64,000 nt of DNA, taken from the NCBI GenBank assembly GCA_963840075.1, contig CAWIXS010000013.1:1-64000 (forward strand), given 5' to 3'. The translations under genes were made by a program, and so were the position numbers. This stretch comes from AWTP1-13 sp963840075 (GTDB taxonomy: Bacteria > Pseudomonadota > Alphaproteobacteria > Rhizobiales > Hyphomicrobiaceae). Shown here in pieces: positions 8,350 through 15,825 of this stretch. The notes under the pieces are model-generated. The model searched no databases and was not told where the DNA came from. It saw only the letters and a program-made list of their open reading frames with translations. Position 1 is the first letter of the stretch. Each line of letters begins with the position of its first letter.

Positions 8350-9771
8350 ATGCGCATGCGCAAGGCCACGTCTCTTACCGACGCCGTAAAGCAGGCCGCG
8401 GCCGGAGGCTCCTCCTCGCTGACCGATGCGGTCAAGGAGGCAGCCCGCGACGGCATCGGCCCCGAGCCCGACCGGGTGGTCCCCCGCTTCTTCGCCCACA
8501 CCCTCGATGGGCGCCACGACGGCTCGCAGGGGGGGTGTCACCCCTGGGGGCCCATACCTGCCATGGCCGGCCGCTCGATGCGCAGACCCAGGTTCGAGCG
8601 CAGGCCCGACCCGCAGCCGGAGCTTGTGCTCTCCCGCCCGGCCGGCCCCGCGGCCCCGCCGCCGCGCTCCCATCCGCGCCTGCCCTTGCGCGACTTGCGC
8701 AAGCTTGCGCTCCCGCTGGCCGACCCCGCCCTGCGAGTCCTGGCCTCCGGCGCCAGGCTCGCAGGCATCCTGGTCCTCTCCCTCCTTTCCCTCGTGTTCA
8801 CCCCCAGCGGCATGGGCCCCGACCACCCGGTCGCGGCGGCAGTACCGCAGAAGCGCGTTGCCCTCGTGATCGGCAACTCCGTCTACCGGCATACCCGCAA
8901 GCTCTTGAACCCGACCAACGATGCGGCCGACGTGAGTGCCGCGCTCGAGAAGCTCGGTTTCCAGGTGATCGAGGGCTTCGACCTCGACAAGGCTGGACTC
9001 GACGCGAAGATCCGCGCCTTTACGGCCGCCCTCAAGGGGGCAGACGTGGGCCTGTTCTTCTACGCCGGACATGGATTGCACGTGTCGGGGCAGAACTTTC
9101 TCGTGCCCGTCGATGCGGAGCTGACGGCCGTCACGGCCCTCGACCTCGAGCTCGTGCGCCTCGACCTGATCCATCGCACCATGGAGCGGGAGACGCCCAC
9201 CAACCTGCTCTTTTTCGACGCCTGCCGCGACAACCCTCTGTCCGACAACCTCTCCCGCGCGATGGGGGCCCGATCGGTGGAGATCGGACGCGGTCTCGGC
9301 GCTGCCCTGAGCGGGGCCGGCACGCTCATCAGCTTCTCGACCCAGCCGGGCAAGCTGGCGCTCGACGGCAAGGGCCGCAATTCGCCTTATTCTGCGGCTC
9401 TGGTCAAACAGCTGACCACACCCAAGGAGGACCTGGCGGGAATGCTGATCGCGGTGCGCAACGAGGTCATGCGGGAGACGGATCGCAAGCAGGTGCCCTG
9501 GGAGCATTCCGCGCTGACCGGACGGTTCCACTTCGACCCTGCCGGCGCCAAGCAGGCCCCGGCGCCGCTCGTGCAGGTCTCGGCTCGGGAGGCCTTCGAG
9601 GCCTGGACCGCAACCCGTGACACCACCAGCATCGGCGTGCTGGACGCCTTCATCGTCCGCTACCGCGATACGTTCTATGCCGCCTTGGCGCGCGCGCGCA
9701 TCGAGGAATTGCGAAAGCTGGAGGAGATGCCGCTGTCGTCCTCCGTGCACCGCGGCGCACCCTCGCGATGA
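8350..9771 (+). CDS. Membrane-anchored caspase-like (peptidase C14) protein
   Basis: The 473-residue protein has a disordered, proline- and arginine-rich N-terminus, one hydrophobic segment at about 137-151, and a C14 caspase domain from about 165 (KRVALVIGNSVYRH). The catalytic dyad is visible: H241 in FFYAGHGL and C292 in LFFDACRDNP. The first 35 residues carry two SLTDAVK motifs (8-14 and 23-29) shared with the upstream RHH protein. Bacterial members are arginine/lysine-type or regulatory caspase homologues; specificity cannot be read here. It follows the RHH gene by 48 bp and its last codons overlap the next gene (ATGA), so the four genes look like one transcript. Confidence 0.85.
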   Translation: MRMRKATSLTDAVKQAAAGGSSSLTDAVKEAARDGIGPEPDRVVPRFFAHTLDGRHDGSQGGCHPWGPIPAMAGRSMRRPRFERRPDPQPELVLSRPAGPAAPPPRSHPRLPLRDLRKLALPLADPALRVLASGARLAGILVLSLLSLVFTPSGMGPDHPVAAAVPQKRVALVIGNSVYRHTRKLLNPTNDAADVSAALEKLGFQVIEGFDLDKAGLDAKIRAFTAALKGADVGLFFYAGHGLHVSGQNFLVPVDAELTAVTALDLELVRLDLIHRTMERETPTNLLFFDACRDNPLSDNLSRAMGARSVEIGRGLGAALSGAGTLISFSTQPGKLALDGKGRNSPYSAALVKQLTTPKEDLAGMLIAVRNEVMRETDRKQVPWEHSALTGRFHFDPAGAKQAPAPLVQVSAREAFEAWTATRDTTSIGVLDAFIVRYRDTFYAALARARIEELRKLEEMPLSSSVHRGAPSR

Positions 9772-10379
9772 GCCTCGGCGCTGCGATGCTGAAGCCCGGC
9801 GTAACGCTTTACTTCGTCAGGCACGGCGAGACCGACTGGAACGCGGCCCGGCGCTACCAGGGCCGGCGCGACATTCCCCTCAATGCAACGGGGCGCGCCC
9901 AGGCCAGGCGCAACGGCCGGGTGCTCGCCGGTCTCGTCGGCAGCGGCGCGGGCTCGCTCGACCATGTGGCGAGCCCGCTCGCGCGCGCCCGCGAGACCAT
10001 GGAGATCATGCGGGCCGAGCTGATGCTCGACCCGAAGGGCTACCGCACCGACGAGCATCTCAGCGAGATCGACTACGGCCACTGGGAAGGCTGCCTGTGG
10101 ACCGAGCTGCCGCACACCGATCCCGAGGGCTTCGCCGCGCGCCAGGCCGACACCTGGGGCTGGCAGCCGATCGGCGGCGAGAGCTACCGCATGCTCTCGG
10201 AGCGCGTAGGCCTCTGGCTCGCAGAGATCGAGCGCGACACCGTGGTGGCCTCGCACGGCGGTGTCAGCAAGGCGCTGCGCGGCCTCGTCCTGCAGCTGGC
10301 GAGTGCCGAGATCCCGCATCTCGAGGTGCCGCAGGACAAGGTGCTGGTCGTGACGGCCGGCAGCATCCGCTGGCTGTGA
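9768..10379 (+). CDS. Histidine phosphatase family protein
   Basis: The 203-residue product contains the catalytic RHG motif (FVRHGETDWN, H19) and the second conserved histidine in VVASHGGVSKALRG. It is a branch-1 histidine acid phosphatase / phosphoglycerate mutase-like enzyme; a broad-specificity phosphatase is more likely than a glycolytic mutase given its length. Its ATG overlaps the end of the caspase-like gene, which suggests coupled translation. Whether it shares a function with the ParA-caspase unit or is only cotranscribed is unknown. Confidence 0.85.
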   Translation: MSLGAAMLKPGVTLYFVRHGETDWNAARRYQGRRDIPLNATGRAQARRNGRVLAGLVGSGAGSLDHVASPLARARETMEIMRAELMLDPKGYRTDEHLSEIDYGHWEGCLWTELPHTDPEGFAARQADTWGWQPIGGESYRMLSERVGLWLAEIERDTVVASHGGVSKALRGLVLQLASAEIPHLEVPQDKVLVVTAGSIRWL

Positions 10380-10433
10380 GGAGCCCGCGCTGCCGGCCGC
10401 GTGCCTGAGCCGCGTGCCTGGGCCCGGTCCGCC

Positions 10434-10670
10434 CTACTGCTTCTTGGCCTTGGGGGCCGCTTTCGCAGCCGGGGCTGCCTTCTTGGCGGCCTTGCGCGCC
10501 GGCGGTCCGTAGTACTTGCTCCGGCCGGCCTCGCAGCGGCCGAGCGTGGCATTCCAGACCTGCTTGCCGACCTCGCAGCCCATCTTGGACTTGGCAGCCG
10601 AGGCGGGCCCCGCCGACGCGCCAATGCCGACGAGCGCGAGCGCGCCCAGCGCAACGACAACGAGACGCAT
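10434..10670 (-). CDS. Small secreted lysine/alanine-rich protein
   Basis: The 78-residue protein has a signal peptide (MRLVVVALGALALVGIGASA), two cysteines in the mature part (MGCEVGKQVWN, GRCEAG) and a basic tail of KAAPAAKAAPKAKK type. A strong ribosome-binding site (GGAGGAAAGG) precedes the ATG at 10670. The two cysteines with a W between them suggest one disulfide. The function is unknown; small proteins of this make-up are common in Rhizobiales. It is convergent with the phosphatase gene. Confidence 0.7.
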   Translation of the reverse strand: MRLVVVALGALALVGIGASAGPASAAKSKMGCEVGKQVWNATLGRCEAGRSKYYGPPARKAAKKAAPAAKAAPKAKKQ

Positions 10671-10886
10671 GACCTTTCCTCCATGGTGTGCTTCCCGCCC
10701 GTTCACGAGCGGGCTCCCCCGGCGCTTGCATCCATACGCCCCAATTGTGGCCACCGTCATGGAATTCTCATGGCTTGGTTGTCGCCGGCGCTGCGGGTGC
10801 GCGTCCGGACAATTGCGGTGCCTTCCCGCTTCCGCTCGGGAGCGAGTGATGCCAAAGTCTGGTCGCGTTCGTATTGAGGCACGGAC

Positions 10887-11651
10887 ATGAGATACGGCAC
10901 GCCGGCGGTCAGGGGAGCTGCAAGAGGAGGTCTGCTCCTGGCCATGGCGCTGTGCTTCCTGGACCTCGAGGCCGGCCGCGCCAGTGCGCCGCAGAAGGCG
11001 GCGGAGTTGCTGGCGAGCTGCCGCAACGAGGCCAGGGCGGCACCGGAGCGCATCGCCGCCTGTACGCGGGTCATCGGCGAGACCGGCGAGGAAGGCGTCC
11101 GCGCCGAGGCGCACCTGCAGCGCGGTGTCCTGTACGAGCTCGACGGCCGGGAGGAGGCGGCGGTCGAGGACTACACCGCCGCCATCAAGCTGCGTCCGGC
11201 CAACCCTCTCGCCTACTTCAATCGCGGCAACGCCTACACCCAGCTCGACCAGCTCGACCTCGCCTTGGCCGACTACACGCGGGCGATCGAGCTCGATCCA
11301 AAAGAGCCCGACTTCTTCAACAACCGCGGCCAGGCCCACGACAGCAAGGGCCAGCACGACCGCGCCATCGCCGACTACAACGAGGCGATCCGCCTCGACG
11401 GCAGCAGCGCGCGCCCCTTCTACAATCGCGGCGTCTCCTACGCGAACAAGGGAGACTACCGGCGCGCGGTCGCCGACTTCGACCTGGCGATCAAGGCGAC
11501 CCCCGACGATCCCGACATCTATGTGGCACGCGGGGCGGCCTGGGAGGTGCTGGGCGACATGGGCGCCGCCAGGGCCGACTTCAGCAAGGCGCTGGAGCTC
11601 GACCCGGATCACGAGGATGCGCGGGAAGGCCTGAGCCGGACCGGCGGCTGA
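10887..11651 (+). CDS. Exported tetratricopeptide-repeat protein
   Basis: The 254-residue product starts with a signal peptide (residues about 1-30, hydrophobic GLLLAMALCFLDL) followed by about five TPR units with the usual pattern, for example AYFNRGNAYTQLDQLDLALA and PDIYVARGAAWEVLGDMGAA. TPRs form protein-binding superhelices; a periplasmic scaffolding role is likely, but no partner is evident. The downstream radical SAM gene starts 36 bp after its stop, so they may be cotranscribed. Confidence 0.85.
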   Translation: MRYGTPAVRGAARGGLLLAMALCFLDLEAGRASAPQKAAELLASCRNEARAAPERIAACTRVIGETGEEGVRAEAHLQRGVLYELDGREEAAVEDYTAAIKLRPANPLAYFNRGNAYTQLDQLDLALADYTRAIELDPKEPDFFNNRGQAHDSKGQHDRAIADYNEAIRLDGSSARPFYNRGVSYANKGDYRRAVADFDLAIKATPDDPDIYVARGAAWEVLGDMGAARADFSKALELDPDHEDAREGLSRTGG

Positions 11652-11687
11652 GGCCGGCCGATCGCGGAATCGCGAGTGAGACGCACC

Positions 11688-12869
11688 ATGCCTGCGAGCG
11701 AATCGAGCGTGAACCCCTCACCGCCGGAGGCGTCCGCTGCCACGGCCCGCCGGCGCGCGCCGCTGGGGCTGCTCGCCGAGCTGACGCATCGCTGCCCGCT
11801 GCAATGCCCCTACTGCTCCAATCCGCTGCAGCTGGAAGGCGCCGGTGCCGAGCTCGACACGGCGGCCTGGCAGGACGTGATGCGCCAGGCGGCGCAGCTG
11901 GGCGTCCTGCAACTGCATCTCTCCGGCGGCGAGCCCACCGTGCGTCGCGACCTGGAGGACATCGTTGCGAGTGCCGCCGATGCCGGGCTCTACACCAACC
12001 TCATCACCGCGGGCGTCCTGCTGGACCGCCCACGGCTCGAGGCGCTCGCTGCGCGCGGCCTCGATCACGTGCAGATCTCGATCCAGGACGTGGAGCCGGG
12101 CGACGCCGACCGCATCGCCCACTACCGGGGGGCGCACGCCAGGAAGCGCGCGCTTGCCGGCTGGGTCGGTGAGATCGGCCTGCCGCTCACCATCAACGCG
12201 CCGGTGCATCGCCACAACCTCGACCGGCTCGAGGGCATCATCGACTTCGCCCTGGAGGCGGGGGCCCGCAGGCTCGAGGTGGCGCACATCCAGTACTACG
12301 GCTGGGCACTGGAGAACCGCGCAGCCCTGATGCCGACGCGCGCGCAGGTCGAGCGCAGCGCGAGGCTCGTCGAGGAGGCGCGGGACCGCCTCAAGGGCAT
12401 CCTCCTCATCGACTTCGTGGTGCCGGACTACTACGCCAGCTGGCCGAAGCCGTGCATGGGCGGCTGGGGGCGCGGCATCGTCAACGTCACGCCGTCGGGC
12501 AAGGTGCTGCCCTGCCATGCCGCAGAGACCATTCCCGGCCTGTCCTTCGACAACGTGCGCGACAAGCCGCTGGCTGAGATCTGGCTGGAGGGCCAGGCCT
12601 TCGAGGCCTTCCGCGGCACCGATTGGATGATCGAGCCCTGCCGCGGCTGTGAGCGGCGCGAGATCGACTGGGGCGGCTGCCGCTGCCAGGCTTTCGCTCT
12701 TACCGGAGACGCCGCGGCAGCCGACCCCGCCTGCGCCAAGTCCCCGCGCCACGCCGCCCTGGTGGCCCTCGCAGAGCGCGAGGCCGGCGCCCCGCCTCCA
12801 CCCTTTCTCTACCGCCGCCCTGGAAGAAGCGGGGGGATTCCCTCTCCCGGCTTGCAGGGAGAGGGTTAG
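11688..12869 (+). CDS. pqqE: Pyrroloquinoline quinone biosynthesis radical SAM enzyme PqqE
   Basis: PqqE links the Glu and Tyr side chains of the PqqA peptide in PQQ synthesis. The 393-residue product has the radical SAM cluster motif C36-x3-C40-x2-C43 (HRCPLQCPYCSNP), the SGGEP motif, and a C-terminal SPASM domain with auxiliary-cluster cysteines (PCMGGWGRG, VLPCHAAE, EPCRGCERRE). The ATG at 11688 is chosen; a GTG at 11676 would add four residues. None of pqqA, B, C or D lies beside it, which is unusual. The last 20 or so residues run into a GC-rich palindromic repeat, so the C-terminus has been extended by that element. Confidence 0.88.
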   Translation: MPASESSVNPSPPEASAATARRRAPLGLLAELTHRCPLQCPYCSNPLQLEGAGAELDTAAWQDVMRQAAQLGVLQLHLSGGEPTVRRDLEDIVASAADAGLYTNLITAGVLLDRPRLEALAARGLDHVQISIQDVEPGDADRIAHYRGAHARKRALAGWVGEIGLPLTINAPVHRHNLDRLEGIIDFALEAGARRLEVAHIQYYGWALENRAALMPTRAQVERSARLVEEARDRLKGILLIDFVVPDYYASWPKPCMGGWGRGIVNVTPSGKVLPCHAAETIPGLSFDNVRDKPLAEIWLEGQAFEAFRGTDWMIEPCRGCERREIDWGGCRCQAFALTGDAAAADPACAKSPRHAALVALAEREAGAPPPPFLYRRPGRSGGIPSPGLQGEG

Positions 12870-12952
12870 GGTGAGGGGCAGCGACACACTCCGGCGTCGG
12901 CGTCTGTCGCTGCCCCTCACCCCGGCCCTCTCCCCGCGCTGTTGGAATCCGT
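12840..12952. repeat. Large GC-rich palindrome between convergent genes
   Basis: Nested inverted repeats: the inner pair CCCTCTCCC / GGGAGAGGG is followed by GTGAGGGGCAGCGACA, which returns as TGTCGCTGCCCCTCAC about 20 bases later, followed by CCCTCTCCCC. The structure would form a long hairpin between the end of pqqE and the end of adhC and may end transcription in both directions. The CCCTCTCCC core is shared with the elements at 6993, 27297 and 32952. Confidence 0.7.
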
Positions 12953-13004
12953 GTTGGGCTCGGCGATGCGCGGAGAGAGGGAGCGCGCGCGGATAGGGAG
13001 AACC

Positions 13005-14132
13005 TCAGTATACCACCACGCTGCGGATGCTCTTGCCCGCGTGCATGAGGTCGAACCCCTTGTTGATGTCGCCGAGCGGCATCGTGTGGGTGATCATCGG
13101 GTCGATCTGGATCTTCTTCTCCATGTACCAGTCGACGATCTTCGGCACGTCCGTGCGCCCCCTGGCCCCGCCGAACGCCGTGCCCTTCCACACCCGCCCC
13201 GTGACCAGCTGGAACGGGCGGGTGGAGATCTCGGCGCCGGCCGGGGCGACACCGATGATGACGCTGACACCCCAGCCGCGATGGCAGGACTCCAGCGCCT
13301 GGCGCATCACCGCGACGTTGCCGGTGCAGTCGAAGGTGTAGTCGGCGCCGCCGATCTGGTCGGCGCCCTTCTTGGTCATGTTGACCAGGTGCGCGACGAG
13401 GTCGGCGCCGGCCTCCTTCGGGTTGACGAAGTGCGTCATGCCGAAGCGCTCGCCCCACGGCTTCTTGCCGTTGTTGATGTCGACGCCGATGATCATGTCG
13501 GCGCCGGCGAGCTTCAGCCCCTGGATCACGTTGAGGCCGATGCCGCCCAGCCCGAACACGACCGCCTTCGCGCCCGGCTCGACCTTGGCGGTGTTCAGCA
13601 CCGCGCCGATGCCCGTCGTCACGCCGCAGCCGATGTAGCAGACCTTGTCGAAGGGGGCGTCCTCGCGGATCTTCGCCACCGCGATCTCCGGCAGCACCGT
13701 GAAGTTGGAGAAGGTCGAGGTGCCCATGTAGTGGAACAGCTTCTTGCCGCCCATCGAGAAGCGCGAGGTGCCGTCGGGCATCACGCCCTGGCCCTGGGTG
13801 GCGCGGATGGCGGTGCACAGGTTGGTCTTGCGCGAGAGGCAGGAGGGGCACTCGCGGCACTCGGGCGTGTAGAGCGGGATCACGTGGTCGCCCTTCTTCA
13901 CGCTGGTCACGCCCGGGCCCACATCCACGACGATGCCGGCGCCCTCGTGCCCGAGGATCGCCGGGAACAGCCCTTCGGGATCGGCCCCCGACAGGGTGAA
14001 CTCGTCGGTGTGGCAGATGCCGGTGGCCTTGATCTCCACCAGCACCTCGCCCGCCTTGGGACCCTCGAGCTCTACGTCCATGATCGAGAGCGGCTTGGCC
14101 TTCTCCAATGCAACGGCAGCGCGGGCTTTCAT
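13005..14132 (-). CDS. adhC: S-(hydroxymethyl)glutathione dehydrogenase / class III alcohol dehydrogenase
   Basis: This enzyme oxidises the glutathione adduct of formaldehyde to S-formylglutathione using NAD+ in the cytosol. The 375-residue chain has catalytic zinc ligands C40 (GICHTDEF) and H62-E63 (GHEGAGIVVDVG), the structural zinc cysteines C92, C95, C98 and C106, and the Rossmann motif GLGGIGLNVIQG. The ATG at 14132 is preceded by GGAGGA and matches the family start. It is divergent from gfa, the enzyme for the preceding step, about 300 bp away, so the two likely share a formaldehyde-detoxification or methylotrophy control region. Confidence 0.95.
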   Translation of the reverse strand: MKARAAVALEKAKPLSIMDVELEGPKAGEVLVEIKATGICHTDEFTLSGADPEGLFPAILGHEGAGIVVDVGPGVTSVKKGDHVIPLYTPECRECPSCLSRKTNLCTAIRATQGQGVMPDGTSRFSMGGKKLFHYMGTSTFSNFTVLPEIAVAKIREDAPFDKVCYIGCGVTTGIGAVLNTAKVEPGAKAVVFGLGGIGLNVIQGLKLAGADMIIGVDINNGKKPWGERFGMTHFVNPKEAGADLVAHLVNMTKKGADQIGGADYTFDCTGNVAVMRQALESCHRGWGVSVIIGVAPAGAEISTRPFQLVTGRVWKGTAFGGARGRTDVPKIVDWYMEKKIQIDPMITHTMPLGDINKGFDLMHAGKSIRSVVVY

Positions 14133-14429
14133 GGGGGCTTCCTCCTCGTCGGCGTGATCACGCATGGGATATGGCGGCACCGGCGGCGCACCGCCACAGC
14201 GGAGTTCATCGAGCGCAATAATGTAACGGTATGCTCTTACGGCTGAGCAACGCTTCCTTTTCGGTGGAAAGGTCTAGTATCGACGCGCGAGCATTATACA
14301 GAGACACGTTCTAGTTGAGTCTTGCATAACAGCGCGGGCGCCCCGCGAGGCGAAACTTGCGCCCGCAAGCATGGTGACCGCTCCCGAACGGCGCGGAACG
14401 GCGCCTCAACCGACCAAGGAGGACATGCC

Positions 14430-15005
14430 ATGGCACAGGTCTCAATTCATCCGGCGGTCGACGGTGGCGTGAAGCCGGGCATCCCGAGCTTCGCTGGCGG
14501 GACGCTGAGGTGCAAATGCGCGAGCAATGCTGTGGAGGTGAGCGTCGCCAGCCAGAGCGCACACAATCATGTCTGCGGCTGCACCAAATGCTGGAAGCCC
14601 GCGGGCGCATTGTTCTCGCAGGTCGCCGTGGTGCCGCGCGACAAGTTGAGCGTGACCAGGAATGCCGACAAGCTCGGGGTCGTGGACTCCAGTGCGGCCA
14701 TCCAGCGCCATGCCTGCACCGGCTGCGGCGTGCACATGTACGGACGTATCGAGAACACCAAGCATCCCTTCTATGGGCTCGATTTCGTCCACACTGAGCT
14801 CTCCAAGGAGCAGGGCTGGTCGGCCCCCGAGTTCGCCGCGTTCGTCTCCTCCATCATCGAGTCCGGCACCAGGCCCGGTCAGATGCCGGCCGTTCGCGCG
14901 CGCCTGCGCGAGCTGAAGCTCGAGCCCTACGACTGCCTGTCGCCGCCGCTGATGGATGCCATCGCCACGCACGTGGCGAAGCAGTCAGGGGTGCTCGCGT
15001 CCTGA
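14430..15005 (+). CDS. gfa: Glutathione-dependent formaldehyde-activating enzyme Gfa
   Basis: Gfa speeds condensation of formaldehyde with glutathione to S-hydroxymethylglutathione, the substrate of the dehydrogenase encoded on the opposite strand. The 191-residue product has the zinc cysteine sets of the family: C28-x-C30 (LRCKCAS), C49-x-C51-x2-C54 (HVCGCTKCW) and C96-x2-C99 (ACTGCGVHMYG). The start at 14430 sits 7 bases after a strong AAGGAGG. The gap upstream (14133-14429) must hold the divergent promoters. Confidence 0.92.
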   Translation: MAQVSIHPAVDGGVKPGIPSFAGGTLRCKCASNAVEVSVASQSAHNHVCGCTKCWKPAGALFSQVAVVPRDKLSVTRNADKLGVVDSSAAIQRHACTGCGVHMYGRIENTKHPFYGLDFVHTELSKEQGWSAPEFAAFVSSIIESGTRPGQMPAVRARLRELKLEPYDCLSPPLMDAIATHVAKQSGVLAS

Positions 15006-15023
15006 CTGGGCGGGCCGGACGAA

Positions 15024-15073
15024 GGCGCCGGCGTTGCCGCCGGCGCCCGCGACATGGGTGCCCTTTCGGCACC
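15024..15073. terminator. Two consecutive GC-rich hairpins between convergent genes
   Basis: GGCGCCGGCG-TTG-CCGCCGGCGCC at 15024-15047 is followed by GGGTGCC-CTTTC-GGCACCC at 15056-15073. They lie just past the gfa stop and just past the stop of the minus-strand repeat protein, so they may terminate both transcripts. There is no T-tract on either side. Confidence 0.45.
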
Positions 15074-15081
15074 CTCGCGGT

Positions 15082-15579
15082 CTAATTGCGCGCTGGACCG
15101 GAGGTGACGGTCACCCCACCCTGGGGACGTGGCTGCCGGTGATCGTTGACGACCGGAGCCGGGGCCGGCTTGCGGTGATCGTTGACGATCGGAGCCGGAG
15201 CCGGCTTGCGGTGGTCCCTGACGACCGGAGCCGGGGCGGGCTTGCGGTGATCGTTGACGACCGGAGCCGGGGCCGGCTTGCGGTGATCGTTGACGATCGG
15301 AGCCGGAGCCGGCTTGCGGTGGTCGTTGACGACCGGAGCCGGGGCGGGCTTGCGGTGGTCCCTGATCCCGGTCGGACGCACCGGGTACACCTTGGGAGCG
15401 CGATGGTCGCGCACGGCGGGGGCCGGTGTGCGATGATCACGGACCGTGGGGGGGCGGTGGTCGCGGACCGCAGGTTCGCGGGATCTGGCGGAAGCTTCGT
15501 CGGACGATCCGATGGCGACCACGGTCAACGCGGCGGCGATCGGCAACAGAACAGACATGCGCATTTGCTCTTGCTCCAT
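15082..15579 (-). CDS. Secreted DHRKPAPAP-repeat protein
   Basis: About 165 residues: a signal peptide (MRMSVLLPIAAALTVVAIGS) and a mature chain made almost wholly of a 12-residue unit, [VI]V[NR]DHRKPAPAP, repeated about five to six times, flanked by degenerate DHR units (VRDHRPPTV, VRDHRTPAP). The extended, proline-rich and positively charged chain should be unfolded or rod-like outside the membrane, possibly cell-wall or nucleic-acid binding. The ATG at 15579 or the one at 15564 may start translation; the latter directly begins the signal peptide. The DNA repeat is 36 bp and prone to copy-number change. Confidence 0.65.
   Translation of the reverse strand: MEQEQMRMSVLLPIAAALTVVAIGSSDEASARSREPAVRDHRPPTVRDHRTPAPAVRDHRAPKVYPVRPTGIRDHRKPAPAPVVNDHRKPAPAPIVNDHRKPAPAPVVNDHRKPAPAPVVRDHRKPAPAPIVNDHRKPAPAPVVNDHRQPRPQGGVTVTSGPARN
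15140..15372. repeat. 36-bp tandem repeats inside the DHRKPAPAP gene
   Basis: Consecutive 36-bp units share the core GACGACCGGAGCCGG (or GACGATCGGAGCCGG) and GGCTTGCGGTG. Units alternate between forms encoding VVN, IVN and VVR, in a pattern suggesting duplication of a three-unit block. All copies stay in frame. Confidence 0.8.
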
Positions 15580-15825
15580 CTCGAGTGGTTCCGGCGTGTG
15601 CGGCGATAGATGGCTGAGAGCGCCTCGCGCAGCGTCCATCGTTCGGTTGAGCCGCGCGAGGGGTCAATGCAATGTGATGGCCTGTGAGGCGGCGACAGCG
15701 GCGGCCGCATGGGGACGCCTGGAGCCTTCGGCAGGTTGACGCACAGGGGCGACGCCCATAGGGTCCGGCGCGAAATGTGCTAGGCACGCGCACCTGCCGT
15801 GCCTCGAGAAAGAAGAAGCCGGTCC

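Noticed and set aside
10887..12869. A complete PQQ biosynthesis operon
   Set aside because: Only pqqE is present; the upstream gene is a TPR protein and no pqqA-like peptide was seen.
14390..14404. Second LexA box (GAAC...GAAC) upstream of gfa
   Set aside because: The spacing is six bases instead of seven and the site is within a simple GAACGGCGCG repeat.
15140..15372. Regular 36-bp repeats resembling a CRISPR array
   Set aside because: The units are contiguous with no unique spacers and encode in-frame DHRKPAPAP repeats, so this is a coding tandem repeat.
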